Shown here in pieces: positions 53,821-64,000 of a stretch of DNA of 64,000 nt. The DNA lies in contig JAKZAN010000006.1 in the NCBI GenBank assembly GCA_023053545.1, positions 10,386,351 to 10,450,350 on the forward strand, read 5' to 3'. A program made the translations under genes and the position numbers. The notes beneath the pieces are model-generated. The model made no database searches. It saw only the letters and a program-made list of their open reading frames with translations, and was not told the DNA's origin. The stretch comes from Lepidurus packardi. Its lineage: Eukaryota; Arthropoda; Branchiopoda; Notostraca; Triopsidae. Positions within the stretch are counted from its first letter, which is position 1. Each line of letters starts with the position of its first letter.

Positions 53821-55053
53821 ATGTACGTTTTAGATTGCATTTCAGCAAGTTTTCCTGCGAGGCTTTCCCAACAAATAAGAGAAAATCGTGACATTGAGCT
53901 GCTCTTGGCTCTTTCAAGCATTGCTGAAATTCGAAGGAAACGCCTGTATATGGTATTCACCCTGGCTTTAGAAATCTTGACAAGAAAAGCTGCTCGTCGA
54001 TCACTTCGTAAAATTCACAGGACGGAAACTTTCTGGACGGAGATCATAAACAAGACCTGGACTGACAAAGAATGGAAAACCAACATCCGTGTAACGCGAC
54101 GCACTTTCCAGTACATTTGTGATCTCCTGCGAGAAAACCTAACCAAAAAGAAAACCAACTTCTGTGTACCCATCTCTTGTGAAAAACAAGTTGCCCTCAC
54201 GCTATGGCGCCTAGGAACAAATATCGAATTTCGGTCTCTGGCTACCATTTTTGGTGCAAGCAAAACAACAGCATGGCGAGCATTCCATGAAACTTGCGAC
54301 GCCCTGGTTGTTCTCCTAGGGCACTCCATAATAACAATGCCTAAAGGTGACCGGTTGCAAGAAATGATATCGGGCTTTCAGAGGAGAAAATTGCCCCAGT
54401 GTGTTGGAGCCATTGATGGTACACATATCCCTATTTTGGCACCGAAAGAACACAGTTCTGACTATTACTGTGTACGAAAGGGTACGTACACGGTTGTACT
54501 TCAAGCTGTAGTGGATTTCTCAGGGCGTTTTATCAACATCAACGTTGGCTGGCCTGGCTCGGTGCACGATGCAAGAATTTTTGCAAACAGCAAACTGCAC
54601 CGGCTTGGCCAGCAAAATCGTCTATTCCCCAATCTAAGAAAACTTGTCAACGGGATAAATGTCCCATGTTATGTCATTGGTGACGCCGCTTATCCACTCT
54701 TATCTTGGCTTATGAAGCCGTATCCTACACATGCGATTACTGACGAGAAGGAACGTTTCAACAGCATTTTGAGTAGTAATCGCATGGTAGTAGAACGGGC
54801 CTTCGGGAAACTGAAAGGTCGATGGAGATGTCTCCTGAAAAGGAATGATACAAACATTTTCCGCATTAACAGAGTTATATATGCATGCTGTATATTACAC
54901 AACATTTGCGAGGACCAAGGAGACCTCTTTGATTCGTGCTTCAGACTGCCTGCGGTTGAAGATGATTTTGAGGAACAAATCGAAAACGTACCTCGTCCAC
55001 AACCTACGACGTTCCCAAACTCTGTCAGGGACGCCTTGTGTGATAGTATGTAA
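53821..55053 (+). CDS. Harbinger 2 transposase (HARBI1-like DDE)
   Basis: 410 codons, one open frame without introns. The true start could be the later ATG at 53950 (MVFTLALEIL). The helix-turn-helix-like region (TLWRLGTNIEFRSLATIFG, SKTTAWRAFHE) precedes the nuclease: CVGAIDGTHIPI (first Asp), NVGWPGSVHDARIFANS (second Asp), VIGDAAYPLLSW and MVVERAFGKLKGRWRCL (catalytic Glu), then ACCILHNICE. All expected residues are present. It cuts and joins the 53455-56426 element with its partner encoded on the other strand. Confidence 0.93.
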   Translation: MYVLDCISASFPARLSQQIRENRDIELLLALSSIAEIRRKRLYMVFTLALEILTRKAARRSLRKIHRTETFWTEIINKTWTDKEWKTNIRVTRRTFQYICDLLRENLTKKKTNFCVPISCEKQVALTLWRLGTNIEFRSLATIFGASKTTAWRAFHETCDALVVLLGHSIITMPKGDRLQEMISGFQRRKLPQCVGAIDGTHIPILAPKEHSSDYYCVRKGTYTVVLQAVVDFSGRFININVGWPGSVHDARIFANSKLHRLGQQNRLFPNLRKLVNGINVPCYVIGDAAYPLLSWLMKPYPTHAITDEKERFNSILSSNRMVVERAFGKLKGRWRCLLKRNDTNIFRINRVIYACCILHNICEDQGDLFDSCFRLPAVEDDFEEQIENVPRPQPTTFPNSVRDALCDSM

Positions 55054-55161
55054 TGAATTATGAAAAGTAAAATAGTTCCAAATTGCACTGGTGTATTGCA
55101 CTGTTAATCAAATGCATGACAAAAAAGACCAGAGAAAACCAGATAATTGTTCATTATATTG

Positions 55162-56018
55162 TTATTTTCTTTGAGAACGGGTGTTTGCTTTATCTGCAGA
55201 TTTATTGCCGACGAGCAATGCCATAAGCTCGAGCATCTTGTCTTTTCTCTCTTCATCGCATTTGCTACGCTCTTCTTCTCTAGCAAGGCGCTCCGCTTCT
55301 TTTTCACGGAACTCCTGCTCTTTTAAGCGCCAAGTATCTTCCCGCTCCCTCCTTTCGTTAAGATCATTCAAAATCCTGTTCTGCTGCTCCAAAAACTGAG
55401 CATCTCGCTCAGCAAAGCCCTGCATGAGAGACTCGATTGACTTCAAAGCGTCTGTCTTGCTTCTCTTTCTCGGAGGCGGCCTACCCCCGACAGAACTTGA
55501 AGATTCGTTACGCGTATCTACTTTCAAGTATAATTAATTTGTGCTAGGAATAGATCAAAGTAATTACCGTCAGAATCACTTTGTAATGCTGATGTGTCAT
55601 CATCTATACGATCGTCAATTGGAGTAATGGAATAGGGTATGGAACAAGATGTGGACGGAACAGGAGACATTGAATCCAAAATTTCAATGGGGCTCGAACT
55701 TGGACGATGCCCCAATACTTTGTTTATATCTTCGAAGTATGGATTATCGTCCATATTGAGGTCACCAGCACCACTTTGTGAAATTGTCTTCAACGTTTCC
55801 CGATAATCCCTTTTGAGGTTCTTGAGTTTCTCCTTAATTTGGTGCGAGGAACGGACGTACTTGTACTCAAGCATTTTGTTTTCCAGTTCCTTAAATAGGG
55901 TATCCTTTCTCTTCATTCCTTCGAATTGCGTCTGCATAGCAGGGTCTCCCCATAGACTAATCATAAACCTCGTTTCTTCTACTCCCCAGATGGATCGTTT
56001 TTTTATGGGGTCAGCCAT
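55162..56018 (-). CDS. Harbinger 2 accessory Myb/trihelix-like DNA-binding protein
   Basis: Two exons: 56018 to about 55567, and about 55523-55162, with a short GT/AG intron. N-terminal trihelix/MADF-like domain (SIWGVEETRFMISLWGD, FKELENKMLEYKYVRSSHQI, KLKNLKRDYRET), a serine-rich acidic middle (SSSPIEILDSMSPVPSTS), then a basic patch (RPPPRKRSKTD, a likely nuclear signal) and a long charged coiled coil (EQQNRILNDLNERRERED, EKEAERLAREEERSK). Ends NTRSQRK. Typical second protein of PIF/Harbinger elements. Confidence 0.85.
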
Positions 56019-59000
56019 AACTGCATTAAAATAAACAGAACTAAAATTAACGCACTTGCCGGTAGAAAACTTTATACAAATTCACCTGTCACTTCAAAGT
56101 GAAAATTTAAGGAAAGGATAATATTTCTAAAAACTACCTTTTTATGTGACGATACAATAAGATAATATAACTGTCAACGAAAAGAGTGAAAATGCTTGAA
56201 AAGCTTTGTTTTGTATACATGGAACCACGACTCCACCTAGCACCCAGACGCGAAACGTCCCCCAACTCGCTTCTGCTGTGTTCAACCCTGATCCAAAGTG
56301 GAGTCGAAAAACCCTAAACTCAACTCCGCTTTGAACCCGAGTTTGGCCACTTGAAACAGGCGAGTTCTGGAACCCGAGTTGAAAACCCACTTCAACCCGG
56401 GTTGAGTCGCCAATTGGAACGCACCCTAAGAGGCCTGTCTGTCACAAAAGAAGACAGAAACTCTTCCTCAGGAATAGCGTTCCTATCAAAAGGATAAATG
56501 CCTGCCTTAGCAAAGCCCTTTACAATGTTGCTCATGGTAAAGGCTCTTGGGAAGGCAGTCCCAGCGAGGCCGGCAATATCATAAATTGTTACAGCCTTTC
56601 CAGGGTGGGCCATCATCCACGAATTCATGGCAGCGTTGTATAATTTCTTCAGCGGGCCGTAGACTGAAAGATCCAGTGGCTGTAGTCTGTGACTACAATG
56701 GGGAGGAAATGTGAGAATCACGAGCCCATTATCTTCTGCGTGCTTTAATACGTCCAAAGAAATATGGCTCTCGTGGTTGTCCATTATCAATAGGCACTTG
56801 TTGTCCTTGCTACACCTCGCGTAACGAATGAAGTGTTTCATGAATTCGTTGCCGAATATTTCGCTCGTCATCCAGCCGCTTGGGTTTGCAGCTCCAGCAG
56901 ATGATGGAGGTGCTCCATGAATCATCGTTTCTTTGAAGTTTACTCGGGGAAATACAAAAAACGGTGGCAGGGCAGTTCCCAGAGCATTTACAGCTCCCAC
57001 AAAAGTTACGAGAATTCCACGTTCGCCTGAAGTTACTTGGCCTAATTGTTTCACTCCTTTTTCGGCTATCACTTTTGGCGGGACATGAACCGTCGTGACC
57101 GCTGTTTCGTCGATATTGAAAATGCTCTCTGGGCCAAATTTGAACTTTTTCAGGACTCTTTCCAAGTTGTCGTAGAAGAGGTTGACATTTTCTCTGTTGA
57201 AACTGGTGGACCGCGTAAGACTACAAGGCTCTGGTTTCCGAAGACTGAGCTCGGAGTGGCCATGAATCTGTAATACCAGTCTTTTCCAGCTTTCTCGTTA
57301 ATTTCCCATGCTTGTGGAACTTCCTTCTTGTTCGCTTTAGCAAACATATAAGCGAATTGCTTAAACTGCTCTTTCGTAAGGCCGTGGTGGATTTTTGATG
57401 CTTTGAGTAAATATTTGGCCAGCAGGGTTTCTTCCGTACGGGTAAAATAACCCTGACGCATTTCCTTCTTCTTTACATCCACACCCGGAATATCTTTAAG
57501 TTTTTTCCTCCTTCACGTAGCGAGCTAGCGTCTTAAAAGGTATTCCACACGACTTGCCGGCACATCTGATTGACTCACCCTTATCGACTACCAGAGTCAC
57601 AGCATTATTAAGCTGCTCATCAGTATATTGCCTTCTCTTTTTCTTTAAACCCTCCATTTTTCTGAAATGAAACAACACGAATTTCAGCAAAAAAAATCCG
57701 AATTGCGTTTCAAAATTCAGTCATGGAGTCTTTTCATAAATTGGTTGTTCCTCAGGCTGTTATTTAGTCGAACTGACACTACATGTAATTCAGAATTTTA
57801 AGAAATACGGAAATCTAGCTATATCATCAATAACTTTGGTTTCCTATTTAATTCAGCTGATATACTCCCGCAGTCGGGTGCTATAACGTGTGTCAAACAT
57901 GCCGATTAGTGGTGTGTCATAGCAACCGCCACCGCCACATTGAAGTAAACGTCAGTTTTCTTCAAGACGCCGCTGAGTTTTACAAAAATTGTCAAGGTTT
58001 CAAATACGTAATACTAAAATATACAACCTGACAAGTATTGGTTAATTTAAGTAGAATACAGTTGGTTTAACAGAGTTCAGTTTACGGCTTGAAACACAAG
58101 TCGCGGATGTGAAAAAACATCTTTTAATTCTTACCTCGCGTCCATGCAACTTCTGTGTTTTGTTACTATGTTCAGACATTGGTACAATAGATGTCTCTCA
58201 ACAGGTTAAGTTTTTCCCGGAAATTCCCAATAGTTGAGAAATAAAGAGCGCTGTGTCATAGTAAACCCGTGTCAAAGACCCGGACTCTCCCCTACTTGAA
58301 ATGTTCGGACACAACCTTTTCAACTTCGATTAGCGTTTGAAAAACGGGGGGTGTGACGAAGAGAAGTCCGCCTCGAGTGCGAGCTCTGGTGAATTCGTCG
58401 GCTTCAAATTCTTCAGGAAGGTCATCTTCAGTGGTGATAACCGACCGTTTACACTCTTCACAATCATCATACAGACAGGATCGGATTTTTAGCATGTACC
58501 CACAGACATCGTAGATGAGAAAGCTGCTGATTCGGTCCTCTTTTGATGACGGCAACTCATTGACGTAACGGCTGGACAAACCTTCCATCAAATCGTCTTT
58601 CATAGCAGACTTGAGATCAGCAGCCGCCTTTCTGTTGTTACGAAACTTGTGAAGGAGGCATTCTTTGAAGTCTGTCAGCACCTTAAAGTCGTCATCATCT
58701 TCAACATTTGCGTTTCTCAGGATAGTCTTAGCGGGCGTGTAGAGAGACATCATTCGAATGATGTGAAGGAAACTCGTTGCAGTTGGATGGGTGTCGAAGG
58801 CACGAATTTGTCCGAAGAGGCGCTGAAATAAAAGAAACGTTTAATAATTTGAATGTAATGTAAAATCCATTGATAATTATTTACCTCCAAAGGATCCTGG
58901 TTCCATCTGGCAGTGAGGACAAAGTCGTACTTCTCCGTTGAGTCTTTAGGGTATAATAACTCCTCGGTGAGACCAATTGTACTCAAAATAGAAAGGCGCC

Positions 59001-59282
59001 AGCCCTCAAGGGTCGTCTGTGAAGCAAACGTCGGCAACTGAGGACGATTCAGAGGGTCAACTTGACAGTTTTCAGTCATTTCGATGACAGTCAACATCTT
59101 CTCGAGAATGGCCTTCTTCCACGGTTTCTCTTTTCCATCCTTGTCGCGATGGTTGTTCCAATTTGACTCTTTTACAGACTCGCAAATTCGACGGCCATTA
59201 AGCACATCGAAAACGTCATTAAGGAGCTTCGTCATCTTCTCGGTATACTCTGAATCTATAATTTGAATACGAATGGCTCAAT

Positions 59283-59446
59283 CCCGCAGTGCTGTGGATA
59301 CTAGGGTATCCACAACACTGCGGGAGATAGAAGCCGAAGGAGACTCAATCCCGCGTTTTGTGGATACTATCCACAGCGCTGCGGCTTTTAGCGCCACTAA
59401 CGTCTAAAGACCGCAGTTGTGGATAAGGTATCCACAAAGCTGCGGG
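59283..59446. repeat. Three related imperfect palindromes around GTGGATA..TATCCAC
   Basis: Palindromes at 59283-59324, 59350-59384 and 59411-59446 share outer CCGCAG..CTGCGG and inner GTGGATA/TATCCAC. The first has arms of about 19 bp around a 4-bp centre. They lie just upstream of the first P-like exon acceptor and may be terminal repeats of a vanished or foldback element, or inserted MITEs. Between them and 59769 I see only AT-rich non-coding sequence. Confidence 0.7.
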
Positions 59447-59769
59447 AATTAGATGGCAATATATTTTAACGCGCAGTTCGTGAATACTTTAATTATTGCA
59501 TTATAAGGGGCATTTCTAACAAAAATTAAAAGATGAAGCAGCGTTAAGGTTTTTCTTTTTATTAAACTTGTTTAAGGATATCCACTTGTAATTTCACGAG
59601 ACAGTACGATTTAAGAAGTACTCATGGCAGATATTAGTACAATTTGCCCATGGCTAGAAAACGGTTTCATGACCAAATATTCAAAATTTCTTGTGTAAGT
59701 ACAGCACATTTCTTGGTTAGGTATCAATCTGAAAAGATAATATAATTTGCTTCGGGAAGAAACAAAGCA

Positions 59770-62700
59770 TTAATCGCTTAAATCGCTTACATCGTCACTA
59801 CATATTTCACATGTGAATGATTCTTTTTCGTCAATCAGGTAATTACCAAGGCAATTCTGATGGTACCACGACCGGCACCGCTGGCATTGCAACCAATTTA
59901 CAATGTCTTGGTATATATCTGTAGTGTCTGGTTTGTCGTCTTCCTTAAGACAGAGGGCACATGTTTGGACACAAACAGATAATAATCGTCTTTTTGCTTT
60001 GTGAGCTTCATCATTTCCTTTAGGCGGTAGCTTTCCTAGCCTTTTCCTTTGTGGCCGTTGCTTTTCAATTTTTTGTTTCGGCGAAAAAGTTTTCTTCTTT
60101 GGCGTCATTTCTGCAAATATTTCTTCGAGATTTTCGACTGCAGCATTAGCATTTGATAGTACCACAGACATATCTAACGCCCGTATGTCTTTCAGTGTTG
60201 TGGCCTTCTCCAATAAGAATCCCAACCTATTTACAGTTTTTTGGGCTGCAAGAAAGTCAGGGTTTTTCGAGGCGTCATCACAAGGCGTCAAGTTTTTCGG
60301 GTTGATTGTAAAACTTTTGCTTAACTCGCGCAGAAAACTTTGGTCATTTTCGTCCAAATGAGTTTTTTTGGGCTTAAATTGGTCTGTCCTTACTTTATGT
60401 ACAGCATGAATGTGCTTGCAGAGAGTATTTTTAAAATAGAAATCTTTGCAAGTACAGACGTACATATCGAAACAAATGGCACAAGCAACGCAGCGCACTT
60501 TACAAGGGCAGTAATCAAGGCACAGATCAGTTACAACTTGGAACCCCGTTTTTCCTTTGCTTCTTGCTTTCCACTCATTGTTTGAAATGCTGACAACTTC
60601 TTCAATTGCGTTTGATTCTTTATGTCGCTGATTAATGATTGAGATTCGACTGCTTACGTAGCCCTTGTAACGTTTCTTTACCTGGCTTACCGCTGTGAAG
60701 TCTGCGAACTGCAAGAGCTCTTGAAACAATTTATCAATCCTCTGGATGTACCTTCCCTTGAACAGCGCATATTTAAATATTTTGTTGAACGCCTCACAAA
60801 CCATGTTCGTATTGACGAGTGATCCCTTTCTGTAGCAGCCGGCCCATTGCTTTCTTATTGGGATATAATTTTTTGAGAAGTATTTTAAAAAGTCCAGATC
60901 ATTGTCTTCCGAAAGCATAGATTGAAATCTTTGTAAGTATCTAAAATTAGGAGGAAAACTTATTAATGTAGCTATATACATTATGCGAAAAATCAATCAC
61001 ACTCTTACCTTCCGAAATGCCCTTCGTCTGTAACTTTAGCAAGTACACGAAGAGCTGAGCCAATCGAAGACTGTTTATCGCCATCATTGCGATACAATTC
61101 ATTTAACTTCCGTCTCCATGCTCGAAACACGTGCCAAATGCAGTAAAGATTTCTAGTATTTTGGCTAGAAAATACTATTTTCCATGCGTTCCAAAACTGC
61201 TCCGCCATGTCACTCATAAAGATATCTGTGATTATATCTCCGCATTGTTCTTTAATTCCCGTAAAAAAGGGAACAATAAAATCCTTTGTTTCATGATTAG
61301 ATAGGAGGAAGGCAACTGGCAAACCCGAATGATAGTCGTCCAGTACCATTAACACAGTCAGGTAGTAGCAGTGGCCAGTCAAACCATGCGTGCTATCAAT
61401 GCAAATGCATCGCTTTCCATATTTCTGCAGGAAAAGTTTCTGCGTAGGTGTTTGCAGGCCTAATACAAAATCTTCCTTCTTGAACTCGGGGAAATCATTG
61501 TGCAACACACCCACTGGTTTATATAGTAAAATAATTCCCGGGTCTTTTCCTCGTAGTTGTTCAACAAGTATCCCGAGACTTTCGAACTCGTTTCCACTTC
61601 TACGCCAGGAGTCCACATTTCTCCTGCCACAAATATTATGGAGATCTTTCGCATCAAGCAAATGATCTCTTGTAAGGACTCCATTATTGCAAAGAATTTC
61701 TCTAGATTCTTTGTCCTTGTCACGTATTATTTTTGTTTTTGTGATCCCTTGCACCAGCTTTTTTTCACATTCTTTCTTAAACTGCTCGGAAAGTCTTAAA
61801 TATGCTGGATTGAAGTCATGTTGAACGTGGCCGCTGCAATACTGAACACTAATTTCCTTGGTCTTTCTATCGGTCCTGGCCCTTATGAAGGCCGTGCATT
61901 TGCCCTCGATCTTACAAGAGCCAGATTGCTTTAGCATACGCAAATTTTTCGACTTGGACTTGAATTCGCCAGAACGATTGCATTCATAATATTCATGAAG
62001 GGCAGTTTTCAGTTTTGTGCTTCCACTATGCGCAGCGTAAAAACAATTTTGACTTTTGCCGAGTTCTTCTTTCCATCTGAGGAAGCGATGTTCATTTTCG
62101 AATGTTAACTTTTTAATCGAAAAATCGAGTTTATCAGTTGCTGAAGAAGACGAGTGCTCTTCAGCGTAATGTTGACATAGATGTTCACGATCTAAACACG
62201 CGAATCCACAACTAAGGCAAGAAATTCGACCAGGATTTTGTTTATCGCAAGTCTTTGAATGCCGTCGTAAACTGTCTTTCCGGCTGAACTTCTGAGAACA
62301 AGTGTTACACACATATTGATTGGAAGGTTTCCCACACACTTTTGCGTGACGGTAAAAATTATTTTTCAACGAAAAATTTTTTTCACACATGGTGCATTTA
62401 AAAACTTTAGGGGGTTTTGTTGTGCAGTTCTTCACAGTGGTCCTGGTCTCAAAATCGGATTCATCAACTGATTGTTCGTAAAATTCTGCTGAAGTTTGCT
62501 CTGCTTTATCGTTTGTGTTGGTATTAACAGTAGGGTTAAAACATTCTCGTTTGACCTGTTCAGGTGCGCTATCGTCACTTAAGTCAATGGAATCATTATT
62601 AAGGCAATCCTTGTAGGGAACAGATAACACAATATTCTTCTTCTCTTTAATATGTGCTATTGATGGTGTACGGTATTCTTCATAGGGGACCGCAGGAACC

Positions 62701-63728
62701 AAGGGGACAAAATGATCCGGTTTGAATTTCTCGTACACATTTTTCTGCGATTCTTCACTGGACAGTATTCCTGTACCCACCCAAAGAATTTGTAGAGCGT
62801 CTTGTGAACTGATTTGGATGTCAGCTTCCGAGGGTGAAAAATGTACATGATGTGACAATCGTGGGTGAGACGGTCCAAAAATCCTTACGTCAGGATAAAC
62901 GGATTCAATGGGAATGCGAAGTACATTTGTCATTGCAGCGAAAGAATACAATGATGCCCAGTCCCGCCTCTGGTTCATGCAATACGCACGTAGAATGGCA
63001 CGAGATATTTCAGTAGGATTTTTAATGTTTGCAATTTCTAAAGTTGCTGAGTCCGAGCAAAACAATTGCATTTGGTCTACGGCGTATTGATTTAACCACC
63101 CTTAAAATTAAAAGAAAAGGCGTTAGGTAAAAACATAGAAGTAGTTAAAAGGAAAAATAAAATTCTTGGAAGAGAATAGTAATTACGTTTTTTAGAAAGC
63201 AAGTTCAACAGGAAATACGTAGAACCGCAAAACTTATAGCCTACTTGCCCTACCTGCTTTTATGTATTTATCTTCATTGAAGATAAATTCTTTGATGACT
63301 CTGCATCTGAGTTCAGTGCTAAAAGATTCATCACCAAAGATAAGAATTGCGATCGAATTGTAAAAACAATTCCCATCGCTGCGGGTTTCATAAGGAATAA
63401 ATCCTTCAAAGCCATGGGGAAGAAACCGAAAAAAACTAGTTCCAATTCGAAAATTAGATTGAATTTCTTGGGCATTTTTCTTCGTCTTGGGCAGCTCGAA
63501 AGACGACACAGTACTCAATTCATCCAGGAATATACGTTTTACTTGGTCGTAAGAACAAGACCGACGAATACGCTGAATGAGTTGAAGAAAGTAAGCTTTC
63601 CGGATGTCTTCGTCTTGATCCATTTTGCTTCGAAAAAGGTCCATACAGGCTGAGAGGTTTTTATTTCGAAGAAGTATACTTGCAACGTATTTACGATTTT
63701 CGTATTCGAAGCTTTTTCTTATTTGCAA
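59770..63728 (-). CDS. MULE-type transposase fused to OTU protease, C2H2, SWIM and PHD fingers
   Basis: Exons 63728-63254, 63100-61010 and 60940-59770 with GT/AG borders and matching phase; about 1,245 codons, no internal stop. Order: helical N-terminus, OTU-type cysteine protease (TRSDGNCFYNSIAI, the Asp/Cys motif; the downstream part has FAAMTNVLRIPIESVYP), two or more C2H2 fingers (FKCTMCEKNFSLKNNFYRH, YVCNTCSQKFSRKDSLRRH), a WRKY/FLYWCH-like zinc motif (CKIEGKCTAFIRART..CSGHVQHDF), the MULE nuclease (CICIDSTHGLTG, DIFMSDMAEQFWNAW, CIWHVFRAWRR), a SWIM finger (CTCKDFYFKNTLCKHIHAV) and a C-terminal PHD finger (CQRCRSWYHQNCLG). It could be a mobile element or a domesticated gene; flanking inverted repeats are not identified. 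The start may lie further upstream. Confidence 0.8.
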
Positions 63729-64000
63729 CTTTCCTGTTCAATACTTTGTTAAGTATTTTAATACTTTGTTATAGCCATACATGTCTTGCTTTGTATTTGC
63801 AAGCAGCAACCCTAGCGCAACGGTAAGTTGCAACACAACTAACGGCAAGCGGAAGTTGAGCGACGTGACTACCCTCGTAGGAACCACTTTAGGAAGACGA
63901 GATAGAGAAGCCAAAAAACGAAGGCAAGCGGTAAGCACAGAAAGCAACATTTCAAGCGATGAACCAGTACAGTCGGATAGTTGAAGGTTTTCTCAAGGGG
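63729..64000. other. Window end; small plus-strand frame of unclear status
   Basis: A 67-codon plus-strand frame at 63781-63984 (MSCFVFASSNPSATVS.., lysine/arginine-rich middle, serine/acidic end) ends with TGA. It could be a divergent small gene or first exon, or chance. No family recognised. Confidence 0.25.

Larger units (their letters stand above)
53455..56426. mobile_element. PIF/Harbinger DNA transposon 2
   Basis: 2,972 bp flanked by TAA at 53452-53454 and 56427-56429, with inverted ends GGGTGCGTTCCAATTG and its complement. Subterminal regions contain many GAGTTGAGTTT and CGGGTTGAGT-like repeats (53473-53530 and 56270-56405). It carries a complete transposase and a complete accessory gene in convergent orientation. 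It is unrelated in its ends to Harbinger 1. Probably autonomous. Confidence 0.92.
53120..57654 (-). pseudogene. Pogo-like transposase (DDE_1), frameshifted and split by Harbinger 2
   Basis: Starts MEGLKKKRRQYTDEQL at 57654 with a Psq-type helix-turn-helix (GKSCGIPFKTLARYV), then a CENP-B-like region ([25 protein letters not shown]) and the DDE core: [12 protein letters not shown] (first Asp), [12 protein letters not shown] (second Asp), [21 protein letters not shown] (third Asp region). One frame change lies in an A run near 57518, a second near 57190. Harbinger 2 interrupts the C-terminal part at 56427/53454. The last exon-like piece (53453-53120) is basic (GKRKRAKS, KGNKSSRAKK). The gene is not functional as it stands. 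Confidence 0.85.
52728..58292 (-). mobile_element. Pogo/Tc1-mariner DNA transposon inserted in the P-like gene
   Basis: Ends GGGGAGAGTCCGGG and its complement (inverted repeats of about 24 bp reaching TTTGACAC), flanked by TA at 52726-52727 and 58293-58294. Subterminal copies of TGTGTCATAGC or its complement lie near 52909-52920, 52938-52947, 52959-52968, 57920-57930 and 58251-58260, probably transposase-binding sites. It encodes a pogo-like transposase on the minus strand and hosts Harbinger 2. Between 57691 and 58292 there is only non-coding terminal sequence. Confidence 0.88.
52470..59254 (-). pseudogene. P-element-like (THAP9-type) transposase C-terminal part, split by a pogo transposon
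   Basis: Three coding pieces: 59254-58885, 58822-58295 and, beyond the pogo insertion, 52725-52470. A 62-bp GT/AG intron joins the first two inside the hallmark QDPLE|RLFGQIR, the conserved block of P-type transposases. Upstream is TKLLNDVFDVLNGR, and TLEGWRLSILSTIGL, also typical. The tail after the insertion runs YPNHIYLMDSFQDC to a stop at 52470. An acceptor site precedes 59254 but no earlier exons (THAP domain, first catalytic Asp) are seen; palindromic repeats lie there instead. The gene is therefore truncated at the 5' side and broken by insertion. Confidence 0.8.

Overview
The window is eukaryotic nuclear DNA. It has spliced genes with very short introns (about 45-95 bp), animal-type transposons (BEL/Pao, a LINE, PIF/Harbinger, pogo, P-like, MULE, Tc1-like) and one recognisable host gene, phosphatidylinositol synthase. 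Together with a flavivirus-like endogenous viral element (EVE), this points to an arthropod, perhaps a crustacean. That assignment is inference.

Layout. 242-1115 (minus): CDIPT in four exons, with a one-base frameshift in exon 1. 2484-2735: a MITE-like inverted repeat. 3197-3875: a long-TIR Tc1-like remnant. 4266-7915 (minus): a three-exon gene of unknown family with Tudor-like C-terminal repeats. 9118-13229 (minus): a small unidentified reading frame, then a BEL/Pao reverse transcriptase fragment split by a 5'-truncated LINE. 13230-14869: the 3' LTR and integrase of a second BEL/Pao element. 14870-16140: flavivirus NS1-NS2A, decayed.

16141-52177 is the centrepiece: a head-to-tail array of six complete 5,338-bp units plus a truncated seventh, all on the minus strand. 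Each unit contains a 306-bp BEL/Pao integrase piece, the flavivirus 5' end (5' UTR, capsid, prM and the N-terminal part of E), a 2,478-bp insertion inside E, and the rest of E up to the first codons of NS1. The insertion consists of an LTR with promoter and poly(A) signal, a tRNA-Leu-type primer-binding site, and a 619-codon ORF that I read as a nucleoprotein-like gene of a negative-strand RNA virus or an atypical Gag. The insertion is flanked by GATC duplications, and the flavivirus segment by GCCAC duplications inside the integrase. The order of events can therefore be read: flavivirus cDNA entered BEL/Pao, the LTR-ORF element entered E, the composite was amplified in tandem, and a PIF/Harbinger transposon (25298-28819) entered unit 2. 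Units are almost identical and most of their ORFs are open.

52470-59254 is a second nest: a P-element-like transposase fragment is split by a pogo-like transposon (52728-58292), itself split by an apparently intact PIF/Harbinger element (53455-56426). 59283-59446 holds three related palindromes. 59770-63728 (minus) is a large MULE-type gene that adds an OTU protease, C2H2 fingers, a SWIM finger and a PHD finger to the transposase core.

How the genes relate: almost everything except CDIPT is mobile or viral. Each array unit has its own LTR promoter reading in the viral sense direction, so the locus could produce repeated viral-sense transcripts; whether it feeds small-RNA defence is untested.
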